Origin: an uncultured beta proteobacterium
GTDB taxonomy: Bacteria > Pseudomonadota > Gammaproteobacteria > Burkholderiales > Burkholderiaceae_C
Assembly: GCA_903914985.1 (NCBI GenBank)
Contig: CAIWRE010000259.1
Coordinates: 1-8,106 of the forward strand
DNA: 8,106 bases
Reading direction: 5' to 3'
Shown one piece after another: positions 1-6,019 of the stretch (positions are counted from its first letter, which is position 1; each line of letters opens with the position of its first letter). Below the pieces are notes generated by a model. The model did no database searches, was not told where the DNA came from, and was given only the letters and a program-made list of their open reading frames with translations. Both the position numbers and the translations under genes were made by a program.

Positions 1-978
1 AAGACCGATGTAAACCAGTTGGTGCCGTTCAAGTACAAATGGGCGTGGGAAAAATACCTCGCAACCTGCGCCAACCATTGGATGCCGCAAGAGGTCAATA
101 TGACCCGCGACATCGCACTCTGGAAGGACCCTAATGGTTTGACCGAGGACGAGCGCAGGATCATCAAGCGCAACCTGGGTTTCTTCACCACGGCCGATTC
201 ACTGGCTGCCAACAACATCGTGTTGGGCACGTACCGGCACATCACCGCGCCCGAGTGCCGCCAGTTTTTACTGCGCCAGGCGTTTGAAGAAGCGATTCAC
301 ACCCACGCGTACCAGTACATCGTTGAGTCGCTGGGCTTGGACGAAGGCGAAATTTTCAGTGCCTACAACGAAGTTAAATCCATTCGCGACAAAGACCAGT
401 TCCTGATCCCTTTCATTGAAGCGATCATGGACCCGCACTTCCATACCGGCACCCCCGAGACCGACCAGACGCTGCTCAAGTCGCTGATCGTGTTTGCCTG
501 CTTGATGGAAGGGCTGTTCTTCTATGTTGGCTTCACCCAGATTCTGGCGCTGGGTCGGCAAAACAAAATGACGGGGGCTGCCGAGCAGTACCAGTACATC
601 CTGCGCGACGAGTCCATGCACTGCAACTTCGGCATCGACCTGATCAATCAGCTCAAAGCCGAAAACCCGCACCTGTGGACTCCTGAATTCAAGGCCGAAA
701 TCAAAGGTTTGTTTGAAACCGCCGTAGAGCTGGAATACCGCTACGCCGAAGACACCATGCCGCGCGGAGTGCTGGGTATGAACGCTTCGATGTTCAAAGG
801 CTACTTGCGTTACATCGCTAATCGCCGTGCCACCCAAATCGGCTTGGAAGCCTTGTTCCCCCACGAGGAAAACCCTTTCCCTTGGATGAGCGAAATGATT
901 GACCTGAAGAAAGAGCGCAACTTCTTCGAAACCCGTGTGATCGAATACCAGTCTGGTGGAGCCTTGTCTTGGGACTAA
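1..978 (+). CDS. nrdB: Ribonucleoside-diphosphate reductase, beta subunit (class Ia NrdB), 5'-truncated by the window edge
   Basis: This is the small, radical-bearing subunit of aerobic ribonucleotide reductase, which works with NrdA in the cytoplasm to make deoxyribonucleotides. The frame is open from nt 1 (KTDVNQLVPFKYKW...), so the TTG at nt 19 is not the real start; about 325 residues are visible and the N-terminus is missing. Di-iron ligands and the tyrosyl radical site can be placed by comparison with E. coli NrdB: Asp in ADSLAANN (nt 196-198), Glu, His and Tyr in EEAIHTHAY (Glu 289-291, His 298-300, Tyr 310-312), Glu in CLMEGLFFYVGF, and Glu/His in RDESMHCNFG. All ligands and the radical tyrosine are present, so the enzyme should be active. 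nrdA is expected upstream, outside the window. The gene ends with TAA at 976-978 and is followed by a hairpin. Family assignment is secure. Confidence 0.96.
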   Translation, partial: KTDVNQLVPFKYKWAWEKYLATCANHWMPQEVNMTRDIALWKDPNGLTEDERRIIKRNLGFFTTADSLAANNIVLGTYRHITAPECRQFLLRQAFEEAIHTHAYQYIVESLGLDEGEIFSAYNEVKSIRDKDQFLIPFIEAIMDPHFHTGTPETDQTLLKSLIVFACLMEGLFFYVGFTQILALGRQNKMTGAAEQYQYILRDESMHCNFGIDLINQLKAENPHLWTPEFKAEIKGLFETAVELEYRYAEDTMPRGVLGMNASMFKGYLRYIANRRATQIGLEALFPHEENPFPWMSEMIDLKKERNFFETRVIEYQSGGALSWD

Positions 979-1005
979 GCCTTTGAATCGGACCCGCGTA
1001 CATTT

Positions 1006-1039
1006 CACAGCCGCCTCGCTGGTGCGAGAGGCGGCTGTG
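1006..1039 (+). terminator. GC-rich hairpin after nrdB, without a T-tract
   Basis: CACAGCCGCCTC (1006-1017) is perfectly complementary to GAGGCGGCTGTG (1028-1039), giving a 12-bp stem with a 10-nt loop, 28 nt after the nrdB stop codon. There is no run of T on either side, so it does not fit the classic intrinsic terminator. It could protect the mRNA 3' end, help Rho-dependent termination, or be a weak terminator. Structure is certain at the sequence level; the role is inferred. Confidence 0.45.
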
Positions 1040-1046
1040 GTCCCGC

Positions 1047-1082
1047 ATTCATGTTGCTGGGAACCTGCCCAACCACATGAAT
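1047..1082 (+). other. Imperfect dyad in the leader region of the H1-like gene
   Basis: ATTCATGT (1047-1054) pairs with ACATGAAT (1075-1082), and inside it TGGG (1058-1061) pairs with CCCA (1068-1071) around the 6-nt loop AACCTG. A 3x3 internal loop separates the two stems. It lies between the nrdB hairpin and the start of the H1-like gene, so it could be an operator (the outer arms form an 8-bp palindrome) or a hairpin in the 5' leader RNA. I could not fix a convincing promoter in this spacer. Role is unknown. Confidence 0.35.
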
Positions 1083-1128
1083 CTCTTTTTGCTACTCACT
1101 GGCAAAAAGTGCTCTTTGTAAACTGATC

Positions 1129-1134
1129 AAGGAG
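1129..1134 (+). promoter_or_regulatory. Shine-Dalgarno sequence that decides the H1-like start
   Basis: AAGGAG lies 3 nt before the ATG at 1138 and 6 nt before the ATG at 1141. The second spacing is the workable one, so the protein most likely starts at 1141 (MATAKK...), not at the tandem ATG just before it. Confidence 0.6.
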
Positions 1135-1140
1135 AAAATG

Positions 1141-1710
1141 ATGGCAACTGCAAAAAAACCGGCCGCTAAGAAGGCCGCTCCCGCAACCAAAGTGGCTGCA
1201 AAAAAGGCGGCACCCGCCGCCCCGGCAAAAAAAGCTGTAGCGAAGAAAGCTGCTGCACCGGCTAAAAAAGTAGCAGCGAAAAAAGCGGCGCCAGCCAAGG
1301 CAGCTCCCGCTAAAGCCGCCGCTAAAAAAGCCCCAGCCAAAAAAGCCGCACCCGCCAAAGCTGCAGTAAAGGCACCCGCTAAGAAAGCGGCAGCGAAAGC
1401 AGCGCCCGCGAAAAAGGCAGTAGCTAAAAAAGCGGTCGCGAAAAAGGCTGCACCTGCGAAGAAGGCCGCCCCAGCCAAGAAAGTAGCGGCCAAGAAGGCA
1501 GCGCCTGCAAAGGCACCTGCGAAAAAGGCGGCTCCTGCTAAGGCAGCGGCACCAGCCAAAAAAGCCGCAGCCCCCAAGAAGGCCGCGTCTAAAAAGGCTG
1601 CTCCTGCGAAAAAGCCTGCGGCCAAGAAAGCAGCTCCTGCTGCAGCACCTGCGCAGACGACGCTCAACCCCAAGGCTGCATGGCCTTTTCCCAGCGCGAC
1701 AAAACCTTAA
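1141..1710 (+). CDS. Histone H1-like, Ala/Lys/Pro-rich DNA-binding protein
   Basis: This protein of about 189 residues is made almost wholly of Ala, Lys and Pro in degenerate KKAAPAK/KKAVAKK/KKVAAKK units. It is strongly basic, with no globular domain and almost no aromatic residue before the tail. This composition matches the bacterial histone H1-like proteins (eukaryotic H1 C-terminal-domain type; the Bordetella BpH1 group), which bind DNA without sequence specificity and influence nucleoid compaction and gene expression. The last residues (about TTLNPKAAWPFPSATKP) abandon the repeat and look like a defined tail. Codons vary (AAA/AAG, GCN), so repeats are less exact in DNA than in protein, but the gene holds two A7 runs (1152-1158 and 1227-1233) and several A6 runs that may favour slippage. 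It stands alone between nrdB and a terminator, convergent with the DUF3426 gene. Family call is based on composition, not on a catalytic motif. Confidence 0.85.
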   Translation: MATAKKPAAKKAAPATKVAAKKAAPAAPAKKAVAKKAAAPAKKVAAKKAAPAKAAPAKAAAKKAPAKKAAPAKAAVKAPAKKAAAKAAPAKKAVAKKAVAKKAAPAKKAAPAKKVAAKKAAPAKAPAKKAAPAKAAAPAKKAAAPKKAASKKAAPAKKPAAKKAAPAAAPAQTTLNPKAAWPFPSATKP

Positions 1711-1730
1711 ACCGTTTTGTAGCTGGAGCC

Positions 1731-1766
1731 AAAGCCTGGCATCTCTTGGAGATGCCAGGCTTTTTT
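1731..1766 (+). terminator. Intrinsic terminator of the H1-like gene
   Basis: AAAGCCTGGCATCTC (1731-1745) pairs perfectly with GAGATGCCAGGCTTT (1749-1763) around the 3-nt loop TTG, and a run of six T covers 1761-1766. It begins 20 nt after the H1-like stop codon. It is a strong Rho-independent terminator for the plus strand. On the minus strand only three T would follow the stem, so it is a weaker stop for the convergent DUF3426 transcript, whose stop codon is 20 nt away. Confidence 0.92.
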
Positions 1767-1785
1767 CGTCCAGTGCCCTGGGGAA

Positions 1786-2550
1786 TTACGGGTAAAACAA
1801 TTGAAGACGGTAGCCTGCGACACGGGCGGTGGAACCTGAATTGTCCCACTGAACCCATAGGTCAATCGGCGCTGTCGAGCCGCCCTGAAGTTCGTCTGAA
1901 GGCGCGGCCCAATCCTTGGGTGCGTAGATTTTTCGGGCGAGTACATCATCAGCCGAGTCAGTGAATGTAAGTGCCAAAGATGGGGCCTCCAGCGTCAACT
2001 CCGAGCGGTTGCGAATGACAGCCTGCAGGTGAAACGCCTTTGCTCCTGCCGACGTGAGTTTTGAGTCATCGATGCTCAGCGCATTGCTTTGGCGAAGCGC
2101 ACAGCGGCCTGGTGGGCACAGGGTCTGTAACCATCCCGCCAGTTTGGGCTGCGAGTCCGCTAGCGTGCCATAGGCATCGACGCCCAATTGGGTCATTAAG
2201 GCCGCTAGAAGAATCAGCATCGATCCAAGGCTTATCCAGCGACGCATTGTCTTCGCGGGGAGGGGGGCAGATTGCCCGCGCACAATTTGGGCGCTCGCCG
2301 GGTCTGGCATGGGACTGGATAGTGGTGGGTCCACTGGTGTATCGGGTTCTTCTTGACCGGTCTTTTCCGGCCGGTAGCTCAGCGGGGCCTCAAAAACCGA
2401 TGTCGGTGTAACGGGTGCGGCCGTGTGCGCCAGGGCCATGAAAACCTCCTGGCACACGCCACAGCGAACCCATCCTTGCGCCAGTTCCAACTGTTCGTTC
2501 GACACCATGAAGGCCGTCGCACATCGGGGGCAGTGCGTCGTCAATTCCAT
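1786..2550 (-). CDS. Zinc-ribbon (MJ0042-type) DUF3426 membrane protein
   Basis: The product is about 254 residues. The N-terminus (MELTTHCPRC...) holds two CxxC pairs, Cys7/Cys10 and Cys30/Cys33, with the pattern CPxC...GWVRCGxC typical of the MJ0042 putative zinc-ribbon domain. A Pro-rich linker follows (about 45-100), then one membrane helix (about 105-124, SLGSMLILLAALMTQL) preceded by Arg-Arg, which suggests a cytoplasmic zinc ribbon. The remaining C-terminal part is the DUF3426 domain, likely outside the membrane. The start at the ATG 2550 was preferred because it puts the zinc ribbon directly at the N-terminus as in relatives; a TTG at 2577 would add nine residues. No strong Shine-Dalgarno is visible for either. 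It is the last gene of the accB-accC-prmA cluster, 41 nt after prmA. Molecular function is not established; a sensing or regulatory role is only a guess. Confidence 0.85.
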   Translation of the reverse strand: MELTTHCPRCATAFMVSNEQLELAQGWVRCGVCQEVFMALAHTAAPVTPTSVFEAPLSYRPEKTGQEEPDTPVDPPLSSPMPDPASAQIVRGQSAPLPAKTMRRWISLGSMLILLAALMTQLGVDAYGTLADSQPKLAGWLQTLCPPGRCALRQSNALSIDDSKLTSAGAKAFHLQAVIRNRSELTLEAPSLALTFTDSADDVLARKIYAPKDWAAPSDELQGGSTAPIDLWVQWDNSGSTARVAGYRLQLFYP

Positions 2551-2591
2551 TGAGCTTGAGCCACGTGAGGAGACCAAGTGATCCGACGCGC

Positions 2592-3470
2592 TTAAAGGCT
2601 TGCCGTCATCAACACCCAGCCTTCTTGGGTATCGGACACGTTGAGTTGGCAGTAGGGCGCATAGGCTTGAATCAATTCTTCGGTCTGTCGTTCCAGAATT
2701 CCGGCGAGAACCAGCCCCCCGCCAGCAGCGACATGGGAGCAGAGCAAAGGCGCCAGCACCTTCAGGGGTGAGGCCAAAATATTCGCAAGTACCAGACCGT
2801 ACTGACCTTGTGCCCGGTCGGGCAGGCCAGCGTGAAGTGCGGCAGCGTTGGCGGTGGCATTGACCTCCGTGGACTCCACAGCTGCGGGGTCAATATCAAC
2901 CGCCATGACGTGTTTGGCGCCAAATTTGGCGGCGGCAATCGCCAAAATGCCCGAGCCGCAACCGTAGTCCAGCACCCGCGCGGGCATGGGGTGATTGGCA
3001 ATCCAGCGCAGACACATGCGCGTCGTAGGATGGGTGCCGGTACCGAAGGCCAGCCCCGGGTCGAGCCGGATTACCTCGCGTGCCGATTCCGGCAACGCAT
3101 GCCAGGTGGGAACAATCCAAAACGTGGGGGTAATGTCTACGGGGGCGAACTGCGATTGGGTCAGACGCACCCAGTCCTGGTCAGGTACCGCAGTGGTGCC
3201 CAAGACTTCGCACCCTTCAAAAAAATCCTGGGCCTGCAACAACTCGCCCGCGTTTCGGGCGGCCGCTTCCTCGGCAAACAGCGCGGTCAGGCGTGAGCGC
3301 TGCCATCCATCCTTGGGTGCGGGCATGCCGGGTTCGCCAAACAGCGCCACTTCTGCGTCGGTTTGGGCGTCGGCGTCTTCCACACTCACACTCAAAGCGT
3401 CCAGGGCTTCTAACGCCTCGCTCACGGCTTCGACCCTGTGTTCAGGGCACATCAGGCGCAGTTCAAACAT
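2592..3470 (-). CDS. prmA: Ribosomal protein L11 methyltransferase
   Basis: PrmA uses S-adenosylmethionine to methylate amino groups of ribosomal protein L11 in the cytoplasm. The 292-residue product has the family layout: an N-terminal L11-recognition domain (MFELRLMCPEHRVEAVSEAL...), a linker, and a class I SAM-dependent methyltransferase domain. Visible motifs are LDPGLAFGTGTHPTT (about 136-150, the PrmA signature), the SAM-binding glycine loop LDYGCGSG (167-174), the acidic residue after motif I (VDIDP, Asp192) and ANILASPL (about 229-236, the NxL catalytic-type motif). The start at 3470 was chosen because MFELRL is the usual N-terminus and GAGAG lies 5 nt upstream, overlapping the accC stop; a TTG at 3503 would extend into accC. 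The ATG is 8 nt after the accC stop, so the genes are co-transcribed and perhaps translationally coupled. Confidence 0.96.
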   Translation of the reverse strand: MFELRLMCPEHRVEAVSEALEALDALSVSVEDADAQTDAEVALFGEPGMPAPKDGWQRSRLTALFAEEAAARNAGELLQAQDFFEGCEVLGTTAVPDQDWVRLTQSQFAPVDITPTFWIVPTWHALPESAREVIRLDPGLAFGTGTHPTTRMCLRWIANHPMPARVLDYGCGSGILAIAAAKFGAKHVMAVDIDPAAVESTEVNATANAAALHAGLPDRAQGQYGLVLANILASPLKVLAPLLCSHVAAGGGLVLAGILERQTEELIQAYAPYCQLNVSDTQEGWVLMTASL

Positions 3471-3478
3471 GGTGTCTC

Positions 3479-4828
3479 TCAGCGTTTGTGCTGCTCCAGC
3501 CAATGTTCCAAATAATGGATATTGGTGCCCCCGGCCATGAACTTGGCGTCCACCATCAGTTCACGGTGCAAGGGAATGTTGGTATTGATGCCTTCAACCG
3601 CGGTCTCCAGCAAGGCCGTCCGCATGCGGGCCAGCGCTTGTTCACGGGTATCGCCATGCACAATGAGCTTGCCAATCATGGAGTCGTAGTTGGGCGGGAC
3701 AAAGTAATTGGTGTAGACGTGCGAGTCCACCCGCACGCCGGGGCCGCCGGGCGCATGCCAAGTAGTGATGCGCCCGGGCGAAGGCGTGAATTTGTAGGGG
3801 TCTTCGGCATTGATCCGGCACTCAATCGCATGGCCGTTGATGGTGATCTGGCGTTGAGTGAAGGGCAGTTTCTCACCCGCCGCGACCATGATTTGCGTCT
3901 TGACGATGTCAATGCCCGTCACCATTTCTGTCACAGGGTGCTCCACCTGCACCCGGGTGTTCATTTCAATGAAGTAGAACTCGCCCGCTTCGTACAGAAA
4001 TTCAAAGGTACCCGCGCCCCGGTAGCCCATTTTTTTGCAGGCCGCGACGCAACGCTCACCAATGCGCTCAATCAGCTTGCGGTTGATGCCGGGAGCAGGC
4101 GCCTCTTCGAGAATTTTTTGGTGGCGACGTTGCATGGAGCAGTCGCGCTCGCCCAAATAAACTGCGTTCTTGAAGGTGTCTGCAAGGACCTGAATCTCAA
4201 TGTGCCGCGGATTTTGGAGAAATTTCTCCATGTAGACCGCCGGATTGCCAAACGCCGCACCGGCTTCGGCTTTGGTCATTGCTACTGCGTTGACCAGCGC
4301 AGCCTCGGTGTGAACCACGCGCATACCGCGTCCGCCACCACCACCGGCGGCTTTGATGATGACCGGGTAGCCCACGGTTTTGGCGATGCGGCGAATCAGG
4401 GTCGGATCATCCGGCAGTTCACCGTCGGAGCCGGGAACGCAGGGCACACCGGCCCGAATCATGGCCTGCTTGGCAGACACTTTGTCGCCCATGAGGCGAA
4501 TAGCCTCCGGTGTGGGTCCGATGAATTGAAAACCGCTTTTCTCCACGCGCTCAGCGAAGTCCGCGTTCTCGCTCAGGAAACCGTAGCCAGGGTGGATAGC
4601 CTCGGCATCGGTCACTTCCGCCGCAGAAATAATCGCCGGCATATTGAGGTAGCTGAGATTCGATGCGGCCGGGCCAATGCACACGGCTTCTTCAGCCAAA
4701 CGCACGTATTTGGCGTCGCGGTCGGCTTCGGAGTAGACCATCACCGCTTTCACGCCCATTTCGCGGCAGGCGCGCTGAATACGTAGCGCGATTTCGCCAC
4801 GGTTGGCGATCAGGATTTTCTTAAACAT
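3479..4828 (-). CDS. accC: Biotin carboxylase subunit of acetyl-CoA carboxylase
   Basis: AccC carboxylates the biotin carried on AccB, using ATP and bicarbonate, in the first committed step of fatty acid synthesis. The product is 449 residues, the same length as E. coli AccC. Domains in order are the N-terminal biotin carboxylase domain (MFKKILIANRGEIALRI), the ATP-grasp domain with the glycine-rich loop AAGGGGGRGM (about 160-169), and the C-terminal domain containing ECRINAEDP. Catalytic and metal-binding regions are intact, including HIEIQVL, GTFEFLYE and FIEMNTRVQVEHPVTE, which carries the Glu and Arg of the active site. It lies 12 nt downstream of accB and just upstream of prmA. The Shine-Dalgarno before the ATG is poor, so translation may depend on coupling with accB. 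Nothing is truncated or odd. Confidence 0.98.
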   Translation of the reverse strand: MFKKILIANRGEIALRIQRACREMGVKAVMVYSEADRDAKYVRLAEEAVCIGPAASNLSYLNMPAIISAAEVTDAEAIHPGYGFLSENADFAERVEKSGFQFIGPTPEAIRLMGDKVSAKQAMIRAGVPCVPGSDGELPDDPTLIRRIAKTVGYPVIIKAAGGGGGRGMRVVHTEAALVNAVAMTKAEAGAAFGNPAVYMEKFLQNPRHIEIQVLADTFKNAVYLGERDCSMQRRHQKILEEAPAPGINRKLIERIGERCVAACKKMGYRGAGTFEFLYEAGEFYFIEMNTRVQVEHPVTEMVTGIDIVKTQIMVAAGEKLPFTQRQITINGHAIECRINAEDPYKFTPSPGRITTWHAPGGPGVRVDSHVYTNYFVPPNYDSMIGKLIVHGDTREQALARMRTALLETAVEGINTNIPLHRELMVDAKFMAGGTNIHYLEHWLEQHKR

Positions 4829-4840
4829 GGGTGGCGCTGC

Positions 4841-5296
4841 TTATTCGATGGTCAGCAGGCTTTGCCCGTATTCCACCGCTTGGCCGTTCTCGCAAAGGAT
4901 TTGAACGACCTTGCCTGCCTTGTCAGCCTCGATCTCATTGAGAATTTTCATGGCTTCGATAATGCAAATCGTGTCGCCCACCTTGACCGTGTCGCCCACT
5001 TCGACAAAAGACTTGGCGCCGGGTGACGAAGAGCGGTAAAAACTGCCCACCATAGGCGATTTGACCGTGTGCAGCGCTGATTCCTCAGGCACCGCGGCCT
5101 CGGGCGCTGCAGGTGCGGGCGCCGCCGGAGCGATTGCCGCCACCGATGCTTGTGCTGCGGCGGGCGCATAGGCTTGGACCACCACATTAGAGCCTTTGAC
5201 AATGCGAACCTTGCCTTCCGCCTCGGTAATTTCAAGTTCAGACACGTTGGAATCTGAAACCAGGTCGATCAGGGTTTTAAGTTTGCGCAAATCCAT
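4841..5296 (-). CDS. accB: Biotin carboxyl carrier protein of acetyl-CoA carboxylase
   Basis: AccB (BCCP) carries biotin between the biotin carboxylase AccC and the AccA/AccD carboxyltransferase. The 151-residue product has an N-terminal segment (MDLRKLKTLIDLVSDS), an Ala/Pro-rich flexible linker (about 42-68), and a C-terminal biotinyl/lipoyl domain. The biotin site is EAMK at 114-117, with Lys117 as the modified residue in the context IEAMKILNEIEAD. The segment YRSSSPGAK (about 87-95) corresponds to the 'thumb' characteristic of bacterial acetyl-CoA carboxylase carriers. The start at 5296 has GGGAG 5 nt upstream; a TTG at 5308 is less likely. It is the first gene of the accB-accC-prmA-DUF3426 cluster, behind a promoter at 5411-5440. 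In E. coli the N-terminal part of AccB autoregulates accBC; whether this holds here is not visible. Confidence 0.97.
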   Translation of the reverse strand: MDLRKLKTLIDLVSDSNVSELEITEAEGKVRIVKGSNVVVQAYAPAAAQASVAAIAPAAPAPAAPEAAVPEESALHTVKSPMVGSFYRSSSPGAKSFVEVGDTVKVGDTICIIEAMKILNEIEADKAGKVVQILCENGQAVEYGQSLLTIE

Positions 5297-5315
5297 GGAG
5301 GCTCCCAAAGCGGTT

Positions 5316-5349
5316 GGCGATAGTGCAAGTTCTTGGCAAAAGAATCGCC
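5316..5349 (-). other. Possible stem-loop in the accB 5' leader
   Basis: GGCGAT (5316-5321) and ATCGCC (5344-5349) form a 6-bp stem enclosing 22 nt. An alternative inner pairing, TTCTT/AAGAA (5330-5334 with 5340-5344), also exists and shares one base with the outer stem. The structure ends about 10 nt from the accB ribosome binding site and lies within the predicted ~108-nt leader, so it could affect translation. A 6-bp stem can arise by chance. Confidence 0.3.
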
Positions 5350-5410
5350 TAAAACATGCTATCGGAATTTATTTGTAGGTATGTTCTGCCAATTTCGAGC
5401 AGAGGCTTGC

Positions 5411-5440
5411 ATCATACGCGGCCCATCGCCCGCGTTGCAA
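5411..5440 (-). promoter_or_regulatory. Predicted sigma-70-type promoter for accB-accC-prmA-DUF3426
   Basis: Read on the minus strand, TTGCAA (5440-5435, four of six matches to the -35 consensus) is followed after 18 nt by TATGAT (5416-5411, five of six matches to the -10 consensus). The transcription start would fall near 5404, giving a leader of about 108 nt to the accB ATG at 5296. It sits in the only sizeable gap between tlpA and accB. A second, weaker pair, TTGGCA with TAAATT, exists in the leader with a short 15-nt spacer. Confidence 0.6.
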
Positions 5441-5455
5441 GGTCTATTTTAGACC
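5441..5455. other. Short palindrome over the tlpA stop codon, abutting the accB -35 box
   Basis: GGTCTA (5441-5446), TTT, TAGACC (5450-5455) is a perfect 6-bp dyad. It contains the tlpA stop codon (5446-5444 on the minus strand) and ends one base from the predicted accB -35 element. There is no T-tract after it on the minus strand, so it is not a convincing terminator. Its position just upstream of -35 is where an activator or UP-like site would be, but this is only positional inference. Confidence 0.3.
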
Positions 5456-6019
5456 AGCGAGCAGTTGCAATTCGCCCGCGGTGACCTGGCCCATTTTCCG
5501 CAGAACAATATAGCCTTTGGCATCCAATGCAATCGTGAACGGCAGAGCGCCGGTGAGGTTTCCCAGCGTGCGGCTGAGTTCCGTGCCGCCAAAACCGGCC
5601 ATACCGACGGGAAACGCCAGCGGCGTTTTTTCTAAAAATGCGTTCACCTGCGCGCCCTTGTCGACCGCCAATCCCAGAACTTGCCAACCGTTAGCTTTAT
5701 TTTCTTGATAAAACGCGTTAATTAGCGGCAATTCTTCGACGCAGGGTGGACACCAGGTCGCCCAGAAGTTGATCAGCAAGGGGCGTCCTGCCAAGGTTTT
5801 CATGGCCAGTTCGCCGCCCTGTGGCGTGGTCCATTGCAAATTCCAAAAGTCTGGAGCGCTGCCCGTCACCGCCTGAGCGGTGTCCTTTTTCATCTGTAGC
5901 CAAGCGGCAGTGACCCCGGCGCCCAGGGCCGCAACGCCCAAAGCGCCTACCACCGTGCGTCGCAGCAATGGTTTTTGCGGGTTGGCAAGGACAGCGTCAG
6001 GCGTTGGTTCGGTGTTCAT
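5444..6019 (-). CDS. TlpA-like membrane-anchored thioredoxin (thiol-disulfide oxidoreductase)
   Basis: The 191-residue product has a short charged N-terminus, a hydrophobic segment preceded by Arg20-Arg21 (LLRRTVVGALGVAALGAGVTAAWL, described here as residues 18-41), and a thioredoxin-fold domain. The active site is WCPPC (89-93) in the context FWATWCPPC, and the conserved cis-proline region is ALPFT (Pro160). This is the TlpA/ResA/DsbE group: extracytoplasmic thioredoxins that reduce disulfides, for example in cytochrome c maturation or copper handling. The hydrophobic segment is probably an uncleaved anchor with the domain facing the periplasm; the double arginine weakly resembles a Tat signal, but the pattern is not complete. 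The ATG overlaps the stop of the upstream hypothetical gene by 4 nt (ATGA), so the two are translationally coupled. The specific partner cannot be told from sequence. Confidence 0.9.
   Translation of the reverse strand: MNTEPTPDAVLANPQKPLLRRTVVGALGVAALGAGVTAAWLQMKKDTAQAVTGSAPDFWNLQWTTPQGGELAMKTLAGRPLLINFWATWCPPCVEELPLINAFYQENKANGWQVLGLAVDKGAQVNAFLEKTPLAFPVGMAGFGGTELSRTLGNLTGALPFTIALDAKGYIVLRKMGQVTAGELQLLAGLK

Noticed and set aside
268..1008. A 246-codon minus-strand frame
   Set aside because: It is antisense to nrdB, whose identity and active-site residues are certain.
1119..1124. TAAACT before the H1-like gene as a -10 box
   Set aside because: Transcription would start near 1131, inside the AAGGAG ribosome binding site, which would destroy it; no suitable -35 element is present.
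1141..1660. Repeats in the H1-like gene as a CRISPR or tandem DNA repeat array
   Set aside because: Units are irregular in length and vary at third codon positions; the repetition is at protein level inside an open frame, with no constant spacers.
1092..1673. A 193-codon minus-strand frame rich in Ala, Phe and Gly that looks like a hydrophobic repeat protein
   Set aside because: It is the mirror of the Lys/Ala codons of the H1-like gene (AAA/AAG read as TTT/CTT, GCN as NGC). It has no independent support.
1680..1964. A 94-codon plus-strand frame after the H1-like gene
   Set aside because: It overlaps the H1-like 3' end, runs through a perfect intrinsic terminator and is antisense to the DUF3426 gene; it has no ribosome binding site.
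2551..2577. Longer start for the DUF3426 protein at TTG 2577
   Set aside because: It adds nine Ser-rich residues before the zinc ribbon, and no Shine-Dalgarno supports it.
3471..3503. Longer start for PrmA at TTG 3503
   Set aside because: It would lie inside the accC coding end; MFELRL at 3470 with GAGAG upstream is the usual N-terminus.
3293..4786. A 497-codon open frame on the plus strand
   Set aside because: It is fully antisense to accC and the start of prmA, which are certain genes; the translation is His/Arg/Val-rich with no domain, as expected for the mirror frame of GC-rich genes.
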